Assembly (NCBI GenBank): GCA_039881145.1 | Contig: JAYKKI010000126.1 | Location: 1,289,501-1,353,500, forward strand | Direction of reading: 5' to 3' | Source: Druceiella hillmani | Taxonomy: Eukaryota; Arthropoda; Insecta; Lepidoptera; Hepialidae | DNA length: 64,000 nt | In this document: positions 36,226 through 48,529 of the stretch, piece after piece | Layout: every line of letters starts with the position of its first letter | Numbering within the stretch: the stretch's first letter is position 1 | Position numbers and translations under genes: made by a program | Notes under the pieces: generated by a model | Database searches by the model: none | The model's input: only the letters and a program-made list of their open reading frames with translations | Told to the model about the DNA's origin: nothing

Positions 36226-36506
36226 TTAATATATTTGGCGTTAATTTTGTAGAAATTCATTATTCACAATTAAATGAAACTACGCGATGTAGTATTATTT
36301 CTACTTTCTTTAATTTCTTTACCACGACCTAGGTTTCGTTGTATTACATCTTCAGGTGGGATATTAGCAAAGATCTTATTATTAGCTAAGATTATCTTTA
36401 CTAATATCCCACCTGAAGATGTTGTAATACAACGAAACCTAGGTCGTGGTAAAGAAATTAAAGAAAGTAGAAATAATACTACATCACGTAGTTTCATTTA
36501 ATTGTG
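36226..36506 (-). mobile_element. Fold-back element H4, 12-bp target-site duplication, best-preserved copy
   Basis: Flanked by aagtagaaataa at 36214-36225 and 36507-36518. The one-sided tail (tatttggcgttaattttgta) is on the left. The palindromic arms run from cacaattaaatgaaactacg (36267) to its complement ending at 36506. The right arm holds an intact hammerhead-like motif. The left arm's minus-strand motif has a 3-nt loss in stem II. The paired open frames on both strands (starts MKLRDVVLFLLSL) are by-products of the palindrome. Confidence 0.93.
36408..36449 (+). ncRNA. Hammerhead-ribozyme-like motif, H4 right arm, intact core
   Basis: In order: CCCAC (stem I strand, 36408-36412), CUGAAGA core (36413-36419), one unpaired U, stem II GUUGU-AAU-ACAAC, GAAA (36434-36437), a minimal stem III ACC-UA-GGU, cleavage triplet GUC (36443-36445) and GUGG (36446-36449) pairing back to CCAC. 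The invariant C3-U4-G5-A6, G8-A9 and G12-A13-A14 positions are all present. The unpaired U between A9 and stem II, and the two-nucleotide stem III loop, are departures from the textbook form. Very short stem III is known in animal type I hammerheads that act as dimers. Confidence 0.72.
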
Positions 36507-36518
36507 AAGTAGAAATAA

Positions 36519-37499
36519 ATTATTTTCTTGTTTTTAACATTGTTCTTCAGGAAATAAACGTGAACTACGCATTTTCTCCATATCTCATTCGTCTATGTGC
36601 ATACTGTAATAGTTCATCTTGTTACCCAATATAGGGTGGCTTACATTTTCATAATTTTTTTTGGTCCCTGCGCATTTTTTCCTTTGCCTAACAGTATTAT
36701 AACCTACTTTTTTTTTTTATCAAATATAGCACGCGAATATCTGAAGGAAAATAGAATTGAGGTGCTTAATTTTTTCTTATTTTCATTGACATAGTTTCAA
36801 TTTTTCCATCTATTTACTAATATTTCTGCTTGTAATGGTAAATCTTTTTACTCCAACAAGGTACAAGTTTTCTTCACGAACCTTTCAAAGCTAATTTGCT
36901 GTACTTTTGGAATTTAAAAGCCATATGATGCTTTCACTTGTATAGAAACTCTTTACTTCCTTTTATTCAAGCTTATTACAACACTTCACATTTTTGGGTA
37001 CTGATGTATTTTTCAATAAACATTTAAGTAATGTTTAGATATTTTCTTCAGTTAAGGAAATTTTTATTTTATTTTTTGAGGAAAAAGTCTATATAAATTA
37101 ACATTAATAATATATATATTTACATTGTATATTTCATGAAAATATGCTTCAAAAGAACCTAATGTATACCCATTAGATATGAAAGAATAGCATATTTGTA
37201 TTATAAAGTGGTATTTACTCATATTGTAAAATAGTTTAAGTAAACACAAATTGTTGTGTTGTCCTAAAATTGATATCAAAACAAACTCCTTTGCTTATAA
37301 ACCTGTCATAAATTCGTGCTCTTCGAAATTGCAGCCGCCACTACACACGATCTTGCCGCCACATCAAACAACGCGCAAAACAACATGTTTACAAGGAACC
37401 CCTGTTACGTGGTGAATATTTAAACAAAGCAGCCTAACGAACATAGGACTCTGTAAAACTCGGCTCCCCGCGTGCCAAACTAAGTAACTGTAGAGACCC
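36519..37499. other. Intergenic, nothing recognised
   Basis: T-rich stretches and short frames of low complexity. A slightly GC-richer patch at 37310-37490 has no convincing frame. Confidence 0.5.
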
Positions 37500-37634
<135 letters not shown>

Positions 37635-37735
37635 TAGAGACCTCTATCGCAACTAATTCGCAAGATTATGTTTAAATATCATTCACAATTGCTTACGTTA
37701 CTCTAGTTTTGGCAAGAAATAAAGTAAATACATTA

Positions 37736-38155
37736 TTAACCGTTAGAGTGCCGAGCGCTATTGCGCTCGTGCGCGTACTAACTAAATTTGCCACGAGCGC
37801 GATAGCACTCGCGAAATCAGTTGCTGTTTAACGCGAGGTAGGGGAGGTCGCTCGCACGCATCGCTATTTTTTTTCTTTCTACGTGTTACATAAAGTTCAA
37901 ATTATAATATTATTAGTAATTACAATACAAAAAGGATTCAGGAATAGACAGTTTTTAACCCATAATATCGGAATACGAAAATAATTCGAGTGAAAATGAT
38001 CGTTTTTCAAGTTGTGAAGAAAGTGACATTATGGTGTGCTCATAATTTGGCGTAATGCAAATTTTGAGTGATAGTGATAATACCCTAGTGATATCACAAT
38101 TATTTATAACAATTATTTTGCTGATACGGAGGATATACCGGACTGCAAAATGACG
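37736..38155 (+). mobile_element. PiggyBac-type 5' end with decayed acidic N-terminus
   Basis: TTAA (37736-37739) is followed by ccgttagagtgccgagcgct and a GC-rich zone with inverted GAGCGC/GCGCTC motifs (37740-37865), as in the terminal region of piggyBac-like elements. Downstream an open stretch encodes Ser/Glu/Asp-rich peptide (SEYENNSSENDRFSSCEESD at about 37968-38030, then LSDSDNT and ADTEDIPDC). This is typical of the acidic N-terminus before the DDE domain. Frames are broken and no DDE domain was found downstream. Confidence 0.65.
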
Positions 38156-38159
38156 ATGT

Positions 38160-39808
38160 GACCTCGATTTCAGTTTTTGTTATAATTTTTGTTCACAATA
38201 TATATTTCCAAAATTTTCTTTGTCTCTTATTATACTTGTACAAGTTTTTATTAAGAAAACACCGAAAAAATTATTAAAATTGGATAATTTTTTCGACGAC
38301 ATATAACAGTCGGAATCACGGTTGGCTTTATGAATTTTCTTTTGCAGTAGAAGTCAACCCAGTATTTGTCAGAGAGTAGATCTTGATGCCGTGTTGGAAG
38401 CTATTGCAAGACGATAGTTTCAGTGTTTCCACACGAAAACACTAATCCAAACCTGGCCGATCGCTTGATTAAAATCCTTAACTGAAGATCGGTTCAAATT
38501 TTAAACATGGTTTTAGCTATTAAATTCGAATACCCTCAAGGTACAGTGAAGATAACATTTATGCAAGTTAGGTAAACTTTATAAACATACTGATATCATG
38601 CTATATGAGTTGAGTTAGATTAAACTCAATTTTTGTGCAGATATTTGTATACATTTTTTATCTTCTTGGCATACGTTCAACTGGTTGAATTACGACTTAA
38701 TGACTTATTTATGAGAATTATACCCATAAACGTCACAGATTTAGTTAAAAGGAATTAGGCAAACCAATGACAAAGAAAGTACCCTCATTACAAAGAGGTA
38801 TGATTTATTGAAAAATATCTACTTACATCGTAAGGTATAAACTTTAACATATATTTATTGTTAACGTCATGTCAAAATGTTCCTAATACTTATGGTAGAA
38901 TCTTAAGGCACCAATAATGACAAAAGTATGCAAAAGGATAAAGATGCATATTAATTTTCTCCAGAATGAACTAAAATTGCGGTTCTGAATATTCACGTTT
39001 TGCCAAACCGTAAATTTCGTTATCATGGCCTGCACCTAAAAGATAGACAAATGCCATCTAATCTAAAACTTTTTTTTAGAATTATTTGCGGCAAGTAATA
39101 CTTTATTACATTGTTTTTATGTCATTGTAATGGTTTTTGTAACGTAAGCCAATAAAACATCCCGCGATTTATTTTTTTTGGTGAGAAAAATTGCCCAGTG
39201 TCGGCTAATTTATTTTGCACGTTTATAAGTTATATATCTAGACTTTCCCCTGGCAGTATTAATGGAAACCGAAATAAAATTGGTACTGGCTGCCTATCTG
39301 CACGAGCCATATATAGACAGGTTCTATATTATATATTGACGATTTTTTAATGAAAGTAATCCTACTTTTTATATATAAATGTATTTAAAGCTCAAACTCC
39401 ATGATAATTTATATCCATTATATGTATAAGATCTTTGGAAAAAAAAATTGAACGAGAGGTGTCGTGGGACACCCGGTTGGAACGAAGCTCCTTTTACTAT
39501 ATATTATGTATTAAATTTATTTTGTTTATAGGAATAAAAATATTTCAGCATAATAAAACATTCGCTACATCATTTACTAAAAATTCAAAGTTTATAGGTT
39601 ATTAAAATAATTTTCCAGTATGTTAAGTACTGCAATAAGAATTTCGAAGACTAAAGAAAAGAACAATATTTTATCAGTGGAAAAGTTGCGTGCGTGTGTG
39701 GCCACGGGCCCGAAGAGCATTAATATACTAATTTTAGAAACCAAAGCTTTTCGTTAGAAAACAGAATCGGTAAATTTTCTAAATAGTTAACCTTCCAAAT
39801 AATAATTA
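38160..39808. other. Intergenic, minor repeat traces
   Basis: No gene seen. Segment 39456-39505 (gtgtcgtgggacacccggtt, then aacgaagctcc) is GC-richer and resembles the end of an interspersed moth repeat, from memory only. Confidence 0.45.
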
Positions 39809-40103
39809 TCTATAAATTTAATAAAATTGTAACAGAGTGAATTCTACACATGGAAAATATTTTAAAATGAGTAATTGATTCAGCGTATAGAATGATAATA
39901 GAAGCTAGACAATTTTTTTTTCCAATTTTTGTCAGTCTGTCCCTTAATTTGTGCATCAATCACGCTAAATCCACTGAATAGATTTTGATGAAATTTGGTA
40001 TGGTAATAGTTTATGTCCAAGAGCAATATATAAGAGAGAGAGAAAATTCTAATAACTTTCCTCATTCCGAATTTCACGCGAACAAAGTCGTGGCACAGCT
40101 AGT
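39809..40103 (+). mobile_element. Helitron-like non-autonomous repeat, full length
   Basis: It begins TCtataaatttaataaaatt and includes gtcagtctgtcc and gattttgatgaaatttggta. It ends in a hairpin-forming cacgcgaacaaagtcgtg followed by gcacagCTAGT. TC at the start, a terminal hairpin and CTAG(T) at the end, with no inverted repeats, fit the Helitron end pattern. No Rep/helicase coding. About 295 bp. Confidence 0.65.
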
Positions 40104-42687
40104 TTGAAATATTTGCAAATAATTCCACATAGAACATGTCACTCTTTAAAACCAATTTACATTTATTGTGTCAAAAGTGTTATTAATTTTTAAAGCGGGG
40201 AAGAGTAATTAGAAAGGGAATTTTTTGTAAAGGTAAACAAAACAGGAAAGTATAACGTAATTGAAGATGGAGGAAATTCGCGTTTTCTTATGTGGTCAGA
40301 TATAATTTAAATGTGATCTTTCCATGCATATGTCTTGCACATTTACAATTTTGCATTAAAGTAATAAACATATATTTTAAACTAAAATAATATAAAATAC
40401 GAAAACAGGGTAAATGACTATCGAAAACGTACTATAGATATGTACCTGTATGTAAACGGGGAGTATTATAACATTATAATTTCTTTAAGACAAATTTTAT
40501 TTTTTTAAATCTTAACCTTTTCATCGCTGATGAAGTATAAATCGTTTTTTTATAATCGTCTTACTAACACCGACAACTATAAGCACGCAACTTTCCGATA
40601 CTGGGAATAAATTAAAATTGATTGGCACAGAATGAAGTTGAGATAATGTACCCACTTTAATTCTGAACCATTGCTATTCGCATATAACATATGTATAATA
40701 AAGTGCCGTTGGATGTACCTATTATAATTGCTTTTTTGATATTTAAAAATAACTTTTTTCATTACTATACATAAATTCCAAGCTATTTAAACTTTGTCAC
40801 GTCAATAGACATGTGTACAAATTGAAAACTATTTCTTTTTTAATTTAATTAAAAAATAATAAAATAAAATAACGCCACAACAACATTACATCTACGGTCG
40901 CATACAGTCTGTCATGTGACCGACGAAGTGGTTTCGTTTAATTGCAATAGATGACGCCACATGAATAGGTGTTGTCATTTTCGATATGGCTTTTGTCCCT
41001 TTGGCCGTATCTTGATATTTAGATCAATGAAAGAAACGAAATTAGTTTATTTCTTCTCATGATAATTTAAACGATAGGCGTTTGGGAAATGTAATACAAA
41101 ATGCGTTTAAAATGTTGACCATAAATGAGAAAGTTTGGATCATAATAGGACACTTTATTTTTTATACTTACAATGAATTACGAGTATATAATTTTAGCCA
41201 CATAATGCCTCTACTGTAGATGTCAAGGTTTCAAATCTTTTTTCATTTATTTTCTTACAATAATTCTCTCCACTTTGATAGAACTCATTTTTTTACAAAC
41301 TCAGCCATAAATCGTTTTTAAGTAAAGCCCTCTGATGTGTGTTAACTCTGATCTAATTTGGTACCATTTGTAAATATGCAAGCAGTAAAATTTTTAGAAA
41401 TTTGAATTACTTTGAGGTTATCATGTTTAAGGGTTTTTCTTCTTGCTTCTATCATTTCGACATTATCCAGAAATACGTCACTAAAACCACGCTGAAGTTC
41501 TTCTATCATAATTTATTAATTAAAATCTATGCACTTGACAGAGATCAAAGTCATTTCATTATTTGCGAAATTCCCAAATAAACACAAGTAAACAATTAAA
41601 TTCAAGAGGAAAAATATAAATTTTTATTAAGATTCTCAAGACTTGAAAATACCTAAACCGTTGTATACAATTAATGAAAATTTGCCAAGTAATATTTTTA
41701 CACATGTTTCATTTTATTTCCATAAAGAATAATAAATTAGTAAAAAAAGTGCAACTATGTAAGAAATCTGTTTCATTTATTTTCCATTATTTTCGTTGGC
41801 AACTAAAATGGCTACGGGTAAACATTGAACATTGTACCTGGAAGTAAAAATACACAAGTTATTTTACTCTAAGAAAGTATAAATATCTGTTACGCAAAAT
41901 ATAAAATAAACGCTTTTTGCCTTGACGTACATTCCACAAACTATTGAAAATGGCACATTTTAAATCACATAATGTTTAACTCGAAACTCATCACTCAATC
42001 TAATGTTTTAAAATTCTTTAGTGAAAATGTTTACTTTGTGCAACTGTTTGATCCCAGATTATTGTGTTTGACATTGAAAGTATGAACGTAAACAATGAAT
42101 CTTTTAATGTATTTATAACACGTATTATATATAAATTTTAGCTTTCTGCACTCCTTCTCCATATAAACTTTAACTTTGTCAAGAAACCAAAGGAAGTATA
42201 AAGTTTTGTCTACGTATTAATATATAAATTTATTATTTTTTCCTGCTTTAGTTATTTCCTCCCCTTAAATATTCGGATTTTCTTGAGGATACAACGGCAC
42301 ATAACTTGCATTCTATTTCATCTTATTAGGTCAACGAGTCGAAATCCGTAGAAATAGATTTAACAAACCGTTGTGAAAAATAACTTGACTTTCCCTAAAA
42401 TAATACAGTATCTTTATTTGGGTAATTGAAAATTGATTTCATATTTATACTGCCATGAAGGTCTTAATAAATACTAATAATGAAATAAATCGGTTAAATC
42501 TCCTCTTTCGTAATATTGAAAACTTATTACATTTTTTTATTTTCATTATACCATAAAACTTTAAATGATCTTCACACAAAGCACGGCAATATACACTATC
42601 AATAAATCGTAACGATACAATAGAAAGTTTTTATTGAATATTTTTGTGTCCAATACTGCCGATTTCGGAAGTTTCATTACCTACTCT
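40104..42687. other. Gene desert, nothing recognised
   Basis: Patch 40880-41090 is less A+T-rich but has no sustained frame. Confidence 0.55.
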
Positions 42688-42702
42688 GCACTCTAACGTT
42701 AA
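42688..42702 (-). mobile_element. Possible piggyBac-type right end motif
   Basis: gcactctaacg followed by ttaa is the reverse complement of the start of the 37736 element, short by one G. It lies 5 kb away, longer than usual for the family, and an 11-bp match can occur by chance. Confidence 0.25.
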
Positions 42703-43186
42703 TATAAAATCTAATCGCTATTAACGCATAATGTATTGCAGCAGACGTATCTCCTTAATATTTTCTTATATTCTTTAATATTTCCTTATAAAATATTTAA
42801 AGAATAAAACCAGGTTTTTTTTTCTGCGATAGAATTAAGATATGAAACTTACCTAATATTTTGGCATGAAATATTATCTTTTTATCTATAACACAATGTT
42901 ATAGACCAACAAACTTTTTCTGGTTACCTGTAAAAAGTTTAATATAAAATACAAAATAATAAAAATACGAGTACTTAGTTGGACATGCTGCGCTACAGTA
43001 TCATTTCCGAACATACATAAATTTGCAAAATACATACATTTGGTGTTTACTGTTTTAATTTGTGTGTTTACTTTCTTGCTTTCACCAGGACAATTCAAAC
43101 GAGAACAAAGTTATTAACTGATATTAACTTTAGGTTTCTAAACTTCGGGTCAGTAGATTCTTAGCACTAAGATGATTTAAACAAAT

Positions 43187-43327
43187 TCAGTGAATCTGAT
43201 CGTCGCCATTGTAGTTTTTGTTATTATCTTTTGGCTCTATATTTAAACCCTGTCCACTGCTACTGATCAAAGAACTCGTTAAAATAAATCCAGTGAGCTG
43301 AAACACGATAAATTTACTCCTCGCCAT
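43187..43327 (-). CDS. Putative small secreted peptide, 46 aa
   Basis: The minus-strand ATG at 43327 opens MARSKFIVFQLTGFILTSSL: a basic n-region, a hydrophobic core of about 15 residues, then ISSSGQG, a plausible signal peptidase site. A short polar tail follows (NIEPKDNNKNYNGDDQIH) before a TGA. An in-frame stop precedes the ATG, so the start is well defined. GC is higher than the flanks. It may be a complete small peptide or a first exon. No known family is recognised. Confidence 0.4.
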   Translation of the reverse strand: MARSKFIVFQLTGFILTSSLISSSGQGLNIEPKDNNKNYNGDDQIH

Positions 43328-44214
43328 TGAGGTGTTTCCGTCACCAATTCGTTACTCCATTACCAAACTCTGGCCACCATTAGTGAGTAAAGAATTCTGA
43401 AGATAAGTAGAATGCGCGAATAAAAAGAAATTATCAAAAATACATTTATAAAATCAAATACACGAGTCGAACTGAAAACCTTGAAGTCAGTAAAAAATCG
43501 ATCCAAGGCGTAATGAATAGTAGTATAACGGCGTATAACAATGCATCCTAGATCGCTGAAGTATCTCAAATTTCTAAATATTTGTTGATGAAACTTCTTA
43601 TTACCTTATTTAGTGAAGAGAAGTATATCTCAGTGACAGAATTAGGTTTCATTATGTTAAGTGATACAATTTATTTAAAATGTTTAATTTATTTCAAATG
43701 TTTCAATCCGTTACGTGCAATACTCATTTCATATCCTTGAACCCTATTTTATTTAACAAGTGAGTACGCTCTAACCACTTAAATAACAAGTGTCGTATCT
43801 ATGTATAATATATGCTACTTTACTCAGATATTATATTTAAGAGTTAGTGCCTTGAAACTATCGAATATAATTTGATATTTCAATATTTTCAAATAACTAT
43901 ATCATCATTTATATAAAGTGACAGACTATAATTGAATTTAAATAATTATATAAATTAATTCATATAATTACGTTATATATAATTTATTTTATGAAAAGAA
44001 ACCAACCAAGTGAAAGACATGTATCCATTATTTTCTGTACGTTGAATCTCTTTGAGCATTCAAAATATTGGTAATATTAATGAATTTGTTTCGTAATTAA
44101 AGATTTCAACGCTATGTAATAGACATCTGTTAAATGTTTGACAAATTAAAGTAAAAATCTATGAAGAAACATAGCACATAACAAAACTACCTTACTATAA
44201 AGATGATTTGAAAT
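43328..44214. other. Intergenic, nothing recognised
   Basis: A+T-rich. The 69-codon frame at 43360-43569 has no domain. Confidence 0.5.
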
Positions 44215-44480
44215 AATGGAGGAGGATGTTCCCCGGTATCAAGTTTCAATTGATATTTCAATGAATTCGTATGTTTTCTGACTCAATTATATTACGGTTC
44301 TCGTTTGTAATGGAAATCGGTCCTGGGATGAAATTCCACAAATGGTCGTCGGTCCCGGCGAAAATCATTTCGAATTGCAATTCGTATCTTCCAACGTCTT
44401 AATTAAAGCACCGTCAGCGGGGTTGCTTTTATGAGGTTGCGTTAGAATTTGAAATCATGGTTTTTGTAATGAATACACGA
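44215..44480 (-). repeat. Dispersed ~250-bp repeat family, copy 7 (reverse)
   Basis: Minus strand: attctaacgcaacctcataa, caaccccgctgacggtgc, ttgcaattcgaaatgatttt, cgccgggaccg, gaatttcatcccaggaccga, ttgagtcagaaaacata. It is the closest relative of 25015-25250 and retains more GC. Confidence 0.62.
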
Positions 44481-45269
44481 AGGTATAGGTACTGAGTAGT
44501 TGTACTCAAAGCAAACATAAAACATTTTAAATTAATATTAAGGATATCAATCCACAGGAATACGACAGGCCGACGTAAATCAATTCTTGACCAAAATTTC
44601 GATATTTCGTTGCATCTAAAAAAGAAAAAAAAATTTTGAAAATCAAGAATTTAATTATTGTCACAATCATACATTGAATAAGTGATTCATCAAAATTTTC
44701 AAAAACTTGCTAATCATATTTAACTACTTCACTGTCATTGTAAAATTTGGTTTTTCAGTTACAGTTATCGATTACGATCGAGTCTATCCGAATTTAACAA
44801 AAAAAATGAGAGTTTGTTTTTAATTTTACACAAACTGATTCGTGTATTCTTCATTATTAAAATTGAAAAATTACTACAATATTACACAGTACACAGAATT
44901 TAATAGGAAATCTTGTGAAAAATTACGTGATAATTTAAATAGTAAAACTCGACAAAATTGAGTGAACTTGACTGTAAGGTTAGATTTGGTTAATATTGTA
45001 TATTAATATACGTATAGTAAAACTTAGAATGAGGTTTTATGTACATTGGAGATAAGTATGAAAAACAAATTTAGGGGTTCAAAATGAAAGTAATAGAAAA
45101 AAAACATATAATTTTGGAGAATTTTTGTTTGTTTATTTGTATACTGTTTGTTTATTTGTATACTTATCAGTTAATAACTAATAAGCCAATTCTGATGGGG
45201 TTTTCGAAAAATATAGTAAAAAAGTAGGTGTGAGTTAACTTGAAGTAACATTTAGTTTTTAATCCATAG

Positions 45270-45477
45270 CAATATTTTCAATCAATCAGAAGATATGTGT
45301 ATTTAAGGTTTTCTAAAATTCACTTAGTTTGCATAAGTACAGCGACAAAAAAGAAGTGCCTAGTTGCTTTATGTGTTGTAATTAGCGTTGCAACTATACT
45401 TACATACGTCAATAGATGGTGGGACGGGTATTTTAAATCGCACAACGGTGTTTTCACACGGAAATGAGTTAGTGAAA
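45270..45477 (+). CDS. Open frame with one membrane segment, no start codon, low support
   Basis: A stop-to-stop frame of about 68 codons contains TKKKCLVALCVVISVATILT followed by YVNRWWDGYF. This has the topology of a type II membrane anchor with positive residues before a hydrophobic helix. No Met is available in frame, so it would have to be an internal exon. Part of the underlying DNA (tacatacgtcaatagatggt) resembles sequence recurrent in moth repeats, so a chance frame inside a transposon is just as likely. Confidence 0.2.
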
Positions 45478-46885
45478 TGATCGTGGTCACAATTCAAGTA
45501 TGGAGTGGTGCGGGGGGGAGTATGTACTTAATTGATTTTGTAGAGGATCCAGTAGGCTTTTTTTAACTTTGCAGTATTGGATGTGCTTTAAATGTATAAC
45601 TAATAGTTTTAAATGTGTAACTAACTATTTCACTTAAGCTTTTCTCACTATGGTTGAAAGATCTATGTTTATAGCTATACATATATGTTATAATATATCT
45701 TTGTTGTGTTTTTTTGGAACATAAACATGCACATAATATTTATATTTTACATTTATATACAAAACAGAGATGGCCAAACATATAACTGCGCTCCGTGTTA
45801 GTGTGGTGTAGGGTGTATACTAAACGGACTCTCACTCTTAGGTGAATTGAAAAGCGGTGTTTAATGAAGTTATATAAGATTATATATCAGTCTGAAAAAT
45901 TAGTTCAATTTAAAATCGAATCGTCACCGAAATTAGTGGCTTCATCACCTCAGCTCACTATAGCTATACTTGTATCGTTATATCATCATCGCACATATGG
46001 TACTTTTTTGAACAATTTCAACTCTAATAACGAATTTAGAACATGAATATGCTATCCGTGACACGAATTGAAAATAAATATTTCAAAACTGTGTTGTCTA
46101 TTAAAAATCTCTTAAGTATGAGTATCACTTCCATTATAACGGCTCTATATACACCAATGCGTTTATGGGTATATAATATATATATTTACAAATAATGGCA
46201 TTATTTTTTACATTACAGATATGTTGTTTAGTATATTTTTCATAGGTTTAAAAAATAAGAGATTGCACTAGACTTTTCCGGTTAAATTTAGGTAAACTAC
46301 TGTAACGCTTTTTTATTACGTATTAGTGTAGTATAAGTTACAAATACAATTAAGTCGGTGTAATTTCTAAAATAACGAAAATGTTAAGCACCAATAATAG
46401 CACTGCTTCCAAACTCATAGTTAAAATTCCAAAAATTATGATAATTAGAGTTATCGTCATAGTTTTCCGGTAAACTTTAAGTATGTTTTCCATGGACATT
46501 TCCGGTAATATCCCTAGAACTAATATACTCACAATATTTCATAATTTTTGTATCTTTAAAATAGTTTTTATATCTTTACTACTTGCTCTTTCTAGTAATT
46601 CTCTACACAACAATTGGAATTTTTAAAACTTTAAGTTCTTAAATTTCTCCTTCTAAAGTTGTATTTTATATTAAATATTTATATACTTTAATATACTTTA
46701 ATGTATACGTTAATACTGACGGTGGATTTATTGCTATGAGAGCAATTTCTTACAGGTATCCAGAACACCACATGTACACATGCGCCACTGCCACAAAATT
46801 TTCGTACAATTATTTTTGAGTTTTTGCTCAAAAATTGTTATTGCTATTGTGATGTACGTATTAACAAGTTCATGTAAAATTTTAG
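45478..46885. other. Intergenic, nothing recognised
   Basis: Short frames only, including 45864-46046 and 46350-46532, both without domains. Confidence 0.5.
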
Positions 46886-46944
46886 GTTTCTCCGCCAAAC
46901 GTTTTCTGCGAATGGCTGGAAAACACAGTGAGACTTATGGATGC
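46886..46944 (+). CDS. Exon-like block with canonical splice borders
   Basis: The 59-bp stretch is preceded by aaaattttag and followed by GTGAGT, and is markedly less A+T-rich than its flanks. One frame reads VSPPNVFCEWLENTVRLMDA, another FSAKRFLRMAGKHSETYGC; both are open. The first ends at a split codon. No family is recognised and no partner exons were located. Confidence 0.35.
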
Positions 46945-47094
46945 GTGAGTAACTTTATACGGCTTCCCGTTTGTCATTTTACTCTGAATAAGCTAAGAAA
47001 TAAATAAACATACAAAGTTTATTTTCATTTTAAACTTAAGTTGTTAAACTTCGTTCGCAAATTGGGATCTCGATGGAAATAGATTTCCGTCATA

Positions 47095-47335
47095 AATGTT
47101 GCAATTAAAACATGAAAATGTACCAGTCGTAATTCAAAATGATTTTACTCGATGCAAACGCCCGCTTTTGGAGAGAACTTCTTGGGAGAAATTGCAATTA
47201 TGGACTCGCTGGGGCACAAAATTGGGTCAACAAACGTAGAAACTCCATTGAAATTTCAATTTAAATTTGATACCAGGAAACTCCCTAACGCCGGACCTTC
47301 GTTAATATGGATTTTACCTTTGTTATATTATGTAC
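47095..47335 (+). repeat. Dispersed ~250-bp repeat family, copy 8
   Basis: It shares taattcaaaatgattttact, gcaaacgcccg, gacaa-like, acaaaattgggtcaacaaac, cattgaaatttcaatttaaa and tgataccaggaaactccct with copies 5 and 7. A 92-codon open frame (47152-47430) crosses it but is not shared in frame with other copies. Confidence 0.62.
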
Positions 47336-47976
47336 GTGAAAATATTTTATTCTTTATAACGTATAGGTTAATGCCTAAAGCATACGTGTTACAAATAAGT
47401 ATTGCGGCGGATAGCGTCACTCATATGTAAATAGAATAAAGTTAGATAAATATATATTTACCCCGGGCGCTCTTTAAATAGCAAAATTGATTGGAAAATG
47501 AAAACCAGCGGGTAGATTAATATCGGTGCATAATTTTCTTTTTACGTCTTTTCTGTCATTGCTACCTTCCTCAATATTGATTGAAAACTATGGAAATTCA
47601 GCACTCGCGTATCCGTAACTCATAGTAGTTCGAGAATCAGTAGGTTTTCTCAGCTTTTTTCTCACCTGGCAAAATTATGAATGTAATTGACTTAAAAATT
47701 TTCGTGGTTAATGAAAATGAAATACTTCAAGAAAAAATATTAACATAACTTTGACTACTCTTTACATTTTCACTACATAGTACTTGGGGACTCTTCACAG
47801 CAGTAGATGTAAATGATCATATTGGAAGAAAATGACGATACAATCTCTAACAGAATTCTCTGAAGCTATTAAAAAAAAGCTATGTAAAATATTTCTTTTT
47901 TCTTTTTTCAATTTAGTCTAATAGTTTCTTTCGTTCGTGTAAATCATTGCGTCCCTATTAAATTCCTTAAATATTT

Positions 47977-48260
47977 CTTAGGATTCCGTACCATAAAAGG
48001 AAAAACGGAACCTCACGAGATCAAGTGTCTACCCGTCTGTTGTCAGTCACAGCTGTTTTTCTTAGATGCCGTTTGACATATAGACTTAAAATTAGAGATA
48101 GTGACTGTTTAAAGCTGTTTTTTTGGTAAGTACAAAGTAATCAAACATATTAACCCGCACTTATCTAAATTATTAAAACTCAGAAGCATAAATTCGGAAA
48201 TTTTAGGAAGGGAAAATTGAGAATCTAGTTTTTTTACTCTCATATGCAATGTAGGATATT
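47977..48260 (-). mobile_element. Lepidoptera-type interspersed repeat, 3' end (reverse)
   Basis: ttaggattccgtaccataaa, then aaacggaacctcacgaga and tctacccgtctgttgtc, are the reverse of the cggaaccctaa terminus and the polypurine/gacaga region seen at 24540-24600. The inner boundary is not defined. Confidence 0.5.
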
Positions 48261-48529
48261 GTTTGAAAAGGCTAATTATAGATATTAAGAGACTCAAAAA
48301 TATTTTTAACGTAATTTTATATATTAAATCTTCAAAGATATTATGGAAAATATGCAAAAAAAAACATGTGCCCTTCTCATTTCCTAAACTACTATGTTTA
48401 AAATTATGGAAAAAATGGGTTTTTAGAGGCCCATGCAAAAATTATAGGAAAACTATAGCTTTGATTCCAGATACCTTAGTTCCTAAAATATTCATCATGT
48501 TTTAACGGTTATGATAGACGATTGACTAT

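Noticed and set aside
48109..48505. Overlapping 109- and 80-codon frames on opposite strands
   Set aside because: Both-strand openness with low-complexity composition, inside a region of Lepidoptera-type repeats.
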